DNA of 7,361 nt, from the NCBI GenBank assembly GCA_021814855.1, contig JAKAHQ010000081.1, forward strand, positions 1 through 7,361. The letters run 5' to 3'. This stretch comes from Bacteroidota bacterium (GTDB lineage: Bacteria; Bacteroidota; Ignavibacteria; Ignavibacteriales; Melioribacteraceae). Both the position numbers and the translations under genes were made by a program. Shown piece by piece: positions 5,505 through 7,361 of this stretch (position 1 is the first letter of the stretch; each line of letters begins with the position of its first letter). The notes beneath the pieces were generated by a model. That model saw only the letters and a list, made by a program, of their open reading frames with translations. It was not told where the DNA came from and searched no databases.

Positions 5505-6920
5505 TTATTTCCTTTTCGGTCTATACATATCCGTCGCGTGTCCGTAGAATAATTCTGCCGCGAACATCATTGTTTCGGATAATGTCGGATGCGGATGAAT
5601 TGTTAATTCCAGGTCTTTAACAACCGCACCCATTTCAATCGCTAGAGTTCCTTCGGCAATCATATCGCCGGCGCCTACTCCAACGATTCCAACGCCAAGA
5701 ATTCTTTCGGTTTCAGGTTCAATAATTAATTTTGTCATACCGTCGTTGCGGTCCAATGTTGTTGCGCGGCCGCTTGCACCCCAAGGGAATTTAGCCACTT
5801 CAACTTTAATTCCTTTTTCCCGCGCCTCGGTATCTGTTAATCCGGTCCATGCGAGTTCGGGATCGGTGAATACAACCGCGGGAATAGCGTTCGGTTCAAA
5901 AGCTACTTTGTGACCGAGTATTGCCTCAACCGCAACCTTTCCTTCAGCCGATGCTTTGTGAGCCAACATTGGATTTCCGACAATATCACCGATAGCATAA
6001 ATGTTTGGGTCATCCGTCTTTAAAGTTTTATCCACAATAACAAAACCGCGTTCACTCACTTTTACTTTTGTGTTTTCCAAACCGAACCCGGTTGTTACTG
6101 GTTTTCTTCCTACCGAAATTAAAACTTTATCAAAAGCTTGAACCGGCTCCGCAACATTCTTTCCCTCAAGACGGACTTGAATTCCTTCGGGTGTTTCCTT
6201 TAACTCCATTACTTTTGTTTCGACGAAAACATTTTCCATCGCGGCTTTAACTCTACGCTCAAGAACAGCAACGAGATCGCGATCGGCACCAGGTAGTAAA
6301 CCCGGCATCATTTCCACGACTGTTACTTTACTTCCGAGAGCGGCATAAACCGTACTCAATTCTAACCCAATATAGCCGCCACCGATGACAAGCAATCTTT
6401 TCGGCACATCATTCAATTCCAAAGCCGCGGTTGAATCCATCACGCGCTGAGAATCGATTGAGAGCCCGGGAACTTTTGCGGGAACTGAGCCTGTTGCAAG
6501 GATAGCTTTTTCATAAACAACTTCTTCGGTTGTTCCATCTGCTTTAGCAACGGAAAGCGTATTTGAATTTATAAAAGTCGCTTTGCCGTTGATGTAATTT
6601 ACCTTGCGCTGCTTTGAAAGTTGCCCGAGACCACCGGTTAATTTATTTACAATCCCGTTTTTGAATTCGCGGAGTTTATTAATATCAATTTTGGGTTTGC
6701 CGAATTCGACTCCCCATTTTTTTGCTTCTTCGGCTTCGGTAATAAGCTTTGCTATATGCAGCAGCGCTTTGGAAGGAATACATCCTCTATACAAACAAAC
6801 GCCGCCGGGATTTTTTTCCAGATCGATCAACGTAACTTCCATGCCCAAATCTGCAGCAAGAAATGCCGCTGCGTATCCTCCGGGACCTCCGCCTATAACA
6901 GCTAATTGTGTTTTTGACAT
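5505..6920 (-). CDS. lpdA: Dihydrolipoyl dehydrogenase (E3)
   Basis: From the ATG at 6920 the product is 471 residues, the usual length for this flavoenzyme; a TTG two codons earlier is the alternative start. It carries the FAD-binding GGGPGG (residues 10-15), the redox-active disulfide in GGVCLYRGCIPSK with C42 and C47, ATGSVP at about 142-147, the NAD-binding GGGYIG (180-185) followed by a strand ending in E, the second FAD motif AIGDIVG, and the C-terminal HPHPTLSE holding the catalytic H444-E449 pair. All residues for oxidising dihydrolipoamide with NAD+ are present. It serves pyruvate and other 2-oxoacid dehydrogenase complexes and the glycine cleavage system in the cytoplasm. None of those partner genes adjoins it here, so it may be a shared E3. 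Tyr-Arg replaces the more common Asn-x between the cysteines' flanking residues. A long hairpin lies in its leader. Confidence 0.96.
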   Translation of the reverse strand: MSKTQLAVIGGGPGGYAAAFLAADLGMEVTLIDLEKNPGGVCLYRGCIPSKALLHIAKLITEAEEAKKWGVEFGKPKIDINKLREFKNGIVNKLTGGLGQLSKQRKVNYINGKATFINSNTLSVAKADGTTEEVVYEKAILATGSVPAKVPGLSIDSQRVMDSTAALELNDVPKRLLVIGGGYIGLELSTVYAALGSKVTVVEMMPGLLPGADRDLVAVLERRVKAAMENVFVETKVMELKETPEGIQVRLEGKNVAEPVQAFDKVLISVGRKPVTTGFGLENTKVKVSERGFVIVDKTLKTDDPNIYAIGDIVGNPMLAHKASAEGKVAVEAILGHKVAFEPNAIPAVVFTDPELAWTGLTDTEAREKGIKVEVAKFPWGASGRATTLDRNDGMTKLIIEPETERILGVGIVGVGAGDMIAEGTLAIEMGAVVKDLELTIHPHPTLSETMMFAAELFYGHATDMYRPKRK

Positions 6921-6949
6921 ATTCAATTCCTAATTTATTTTAAGTCTTG

Positions 6950-7024
6950 CTCTTAATCTTGTTCATAATCCTTGTCGCTAACTAATATTGAAACGGCGAC
7001 CAAGAGCATGAGCAAGATCAAGAA
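6950..7024 (-). promoter_or_regulatory. Long imperfect hairpin in the predicted lpd leader
   Basis: Two 29-base arms, 6950-6978 and 6996-7024, are inverted copies at 22 of 29 positions around a 17-base loop. In minus-strand RNA four of the seven differences become G-U pairs, leaving 26 of 29 paired with three single mismatches; in plus-strand RNA only one does. The stem ends about 30 bases before the lpd ATG. This points to a structured 5' leader of lpd, perhaps regulatory. No match to a known riboswitch class is recognised. Confidence 0.5.
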
Positions 7025-7049
7025 AAGTATTTAAGATTCTTTCTTTATA

Positions 7050-7057
7050 CAAAATTA
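7050..7057 (-). promoter_or_regulatory. Possible lpd -7 element
   Basis: TAATTTTG on the minus strand fits TAnnTTTG exactly and would start transcription just before the leader hairpin. No TTTG -33 element is found at 17-23 bases upstream, so the call is weak. Confidence 0.25.
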
Positions 7058-7344
7058 AGAAAATGCCTAATTAGTTCCTTACAGTGCAAGGAGGGAAAAT
7101 AATCTATTGATTAGTGGGTGTTCATTTTATAAGTTGACGGCAAAAGAAGATAGCCATATTTTCCAGACGAGTCCAAGCGGGCATAAATAAACATGAATTA
7201 ACCAGGTTGTAAAATACCTTTTTGAAGATTACTCGAAATACAAAAATAGATTAAATCCTTACCGGCAGGTGTTATTTTATAAACAAGAATTTCTGCAGGT
7301 ATACATTCAATTTTCAAATATTCTACTATAGGGAGGAATCTAAA

Positions 7345-7361
7345 ATGAAAAGGTATTACGT
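7345..7361 (+). CDS. Start of a plus-strand gene, truncated by the right edge
   Basis: ATG at 7345 is preceded at 8 bases by GGGAGG (7331-7336), the strongest Shine-Dalgarno in the window with sensible spacing. Only MKRYY plus part of a sixth codon is visible. The lysine-arginine start could be the n-region of a signal peptide, but nothing can be said about function. Confidence 0.55.

Larger units (their letters stand above)
6921..7344. other. Divergent intergenic region, no gene called
   Basis: This 424-base AT-rich gap separates lpd (minus) from the gene starting at 7345 (plus). It holds the long hairpin at 6950-7024, a TAATTTTG -7-like element for lpd at 7050-7057, and the ribosome-binding site of the right-hand gene at 7331-7336. 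Stops are frequent in all frames. The longest reading frame with a hint of translation signals is 28 codons (7107-7190, TTG start) and is not supported. No tRNA, known riboswitch or repeat array is visible to me. Confidence 0.6.

Noticed and set aside
6604..6933. Plus-strand open frame of 109 codons opposite the lpd N-terminus
   Set aside because: Lies fully against the FAD and disulfide motifs of lpd, no ribosome-binding site, proline/serine-rich as expected from an antisense frame.
5451..7102. Similar AGGAGGGAAA(C/A)TAA strings at 5451-5464 and 7089-7102 on either side of lpd
   Set aside because: A 13 of 14 match of purine-rich sequence is within chance expectation and the flanking palindromes differ in loop and length, so I do not call a repeat pair bounding lpd.
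7107..7190. 28-codon TTG frame (ending ...SPSGHK) with AAGGAGG upstream and an ISGC lipobox-like start
   Set aside because: The Shine-Dalgarno is 12 bases away, there is no hydrophobic signal core before the cysteine, and the frame is too short to separate from chance.

Overview
The window looks like chromosomal DNA from a member of the Bacteroidota/Chlorobiota (FCB) group, most plausibly an Ignavibacteria-type bacterium. Three things suggest this. There is a PorV/PorQ-family outer-membrane protein of the type IX secretion system. There are several exported TPR or beta-barrel proteins with short signal peptides ending in a Q after the A-x-A/G region. Upstream of at least one gene (htpX) there is a promoter resembling the Bacteroidetes TTTG/TAnnTTTG form. 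Composition is AT-leaning, with TTG and GTG starts in several genes. The species assignment is inference.

Layout, left to right. (1) 1-600, minus: N-terminal 200 codons of the outer-membrane assembly lipoprotein BamD, running off the left edge. (2) 707-1303, minus: an unrecognised exported protein with a signal peptide and a C-terminal membrane anchor. (3) 1458-2312, minus: the membrane metalloprotease HtpX, with its own promoter in the divergent gap to (4). (4) 2484-3425, plus: a PorQ-like protein. (5) 3475-4623, minus: a large secreted TPR protein, convergent with porQ. (6) 4707-5319, minus: an outer-membrane beta-barrel gene split by one extra base. (7) 5505-6920, minus: dihydrolipoyl dehydrogenase (lpd). 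(8) 6921-7344: a 424-base divergent gap holding a long imperfect hairpin on the lpd leader side. (9) 7345 to the right edge, plus: the first codons of a gene behind a strong ribosome-binding site.

Most genes concern the cell envelope: BamD helps insert beta-barrels, PorQ and the split barrel are outer-membrane proteins, HtpX removes bad membrane proteins, and the TPR and anchored proteins are exported. Lpd is the exception, a central-metabolism enzyme without its 2-oxoacid dehydrogenase partners nearby. The genes look like single transcription units rather than one operon, since gaps of 80-185 bases with hairpins or promoter-like signals separate them.

I see no CRISPR array, transposase, tRNA/rRNA, phage gene or defence system, and no clear novel multi-gene system. 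The most unusual items are the frameshifted barrel gene (with a doubtful start codon as well), the 29-base-arm hairpin upstream of lpd, the perfect inverted repeat inside the htpX promoter, and the 11-bp perfect palindrome after lpd.
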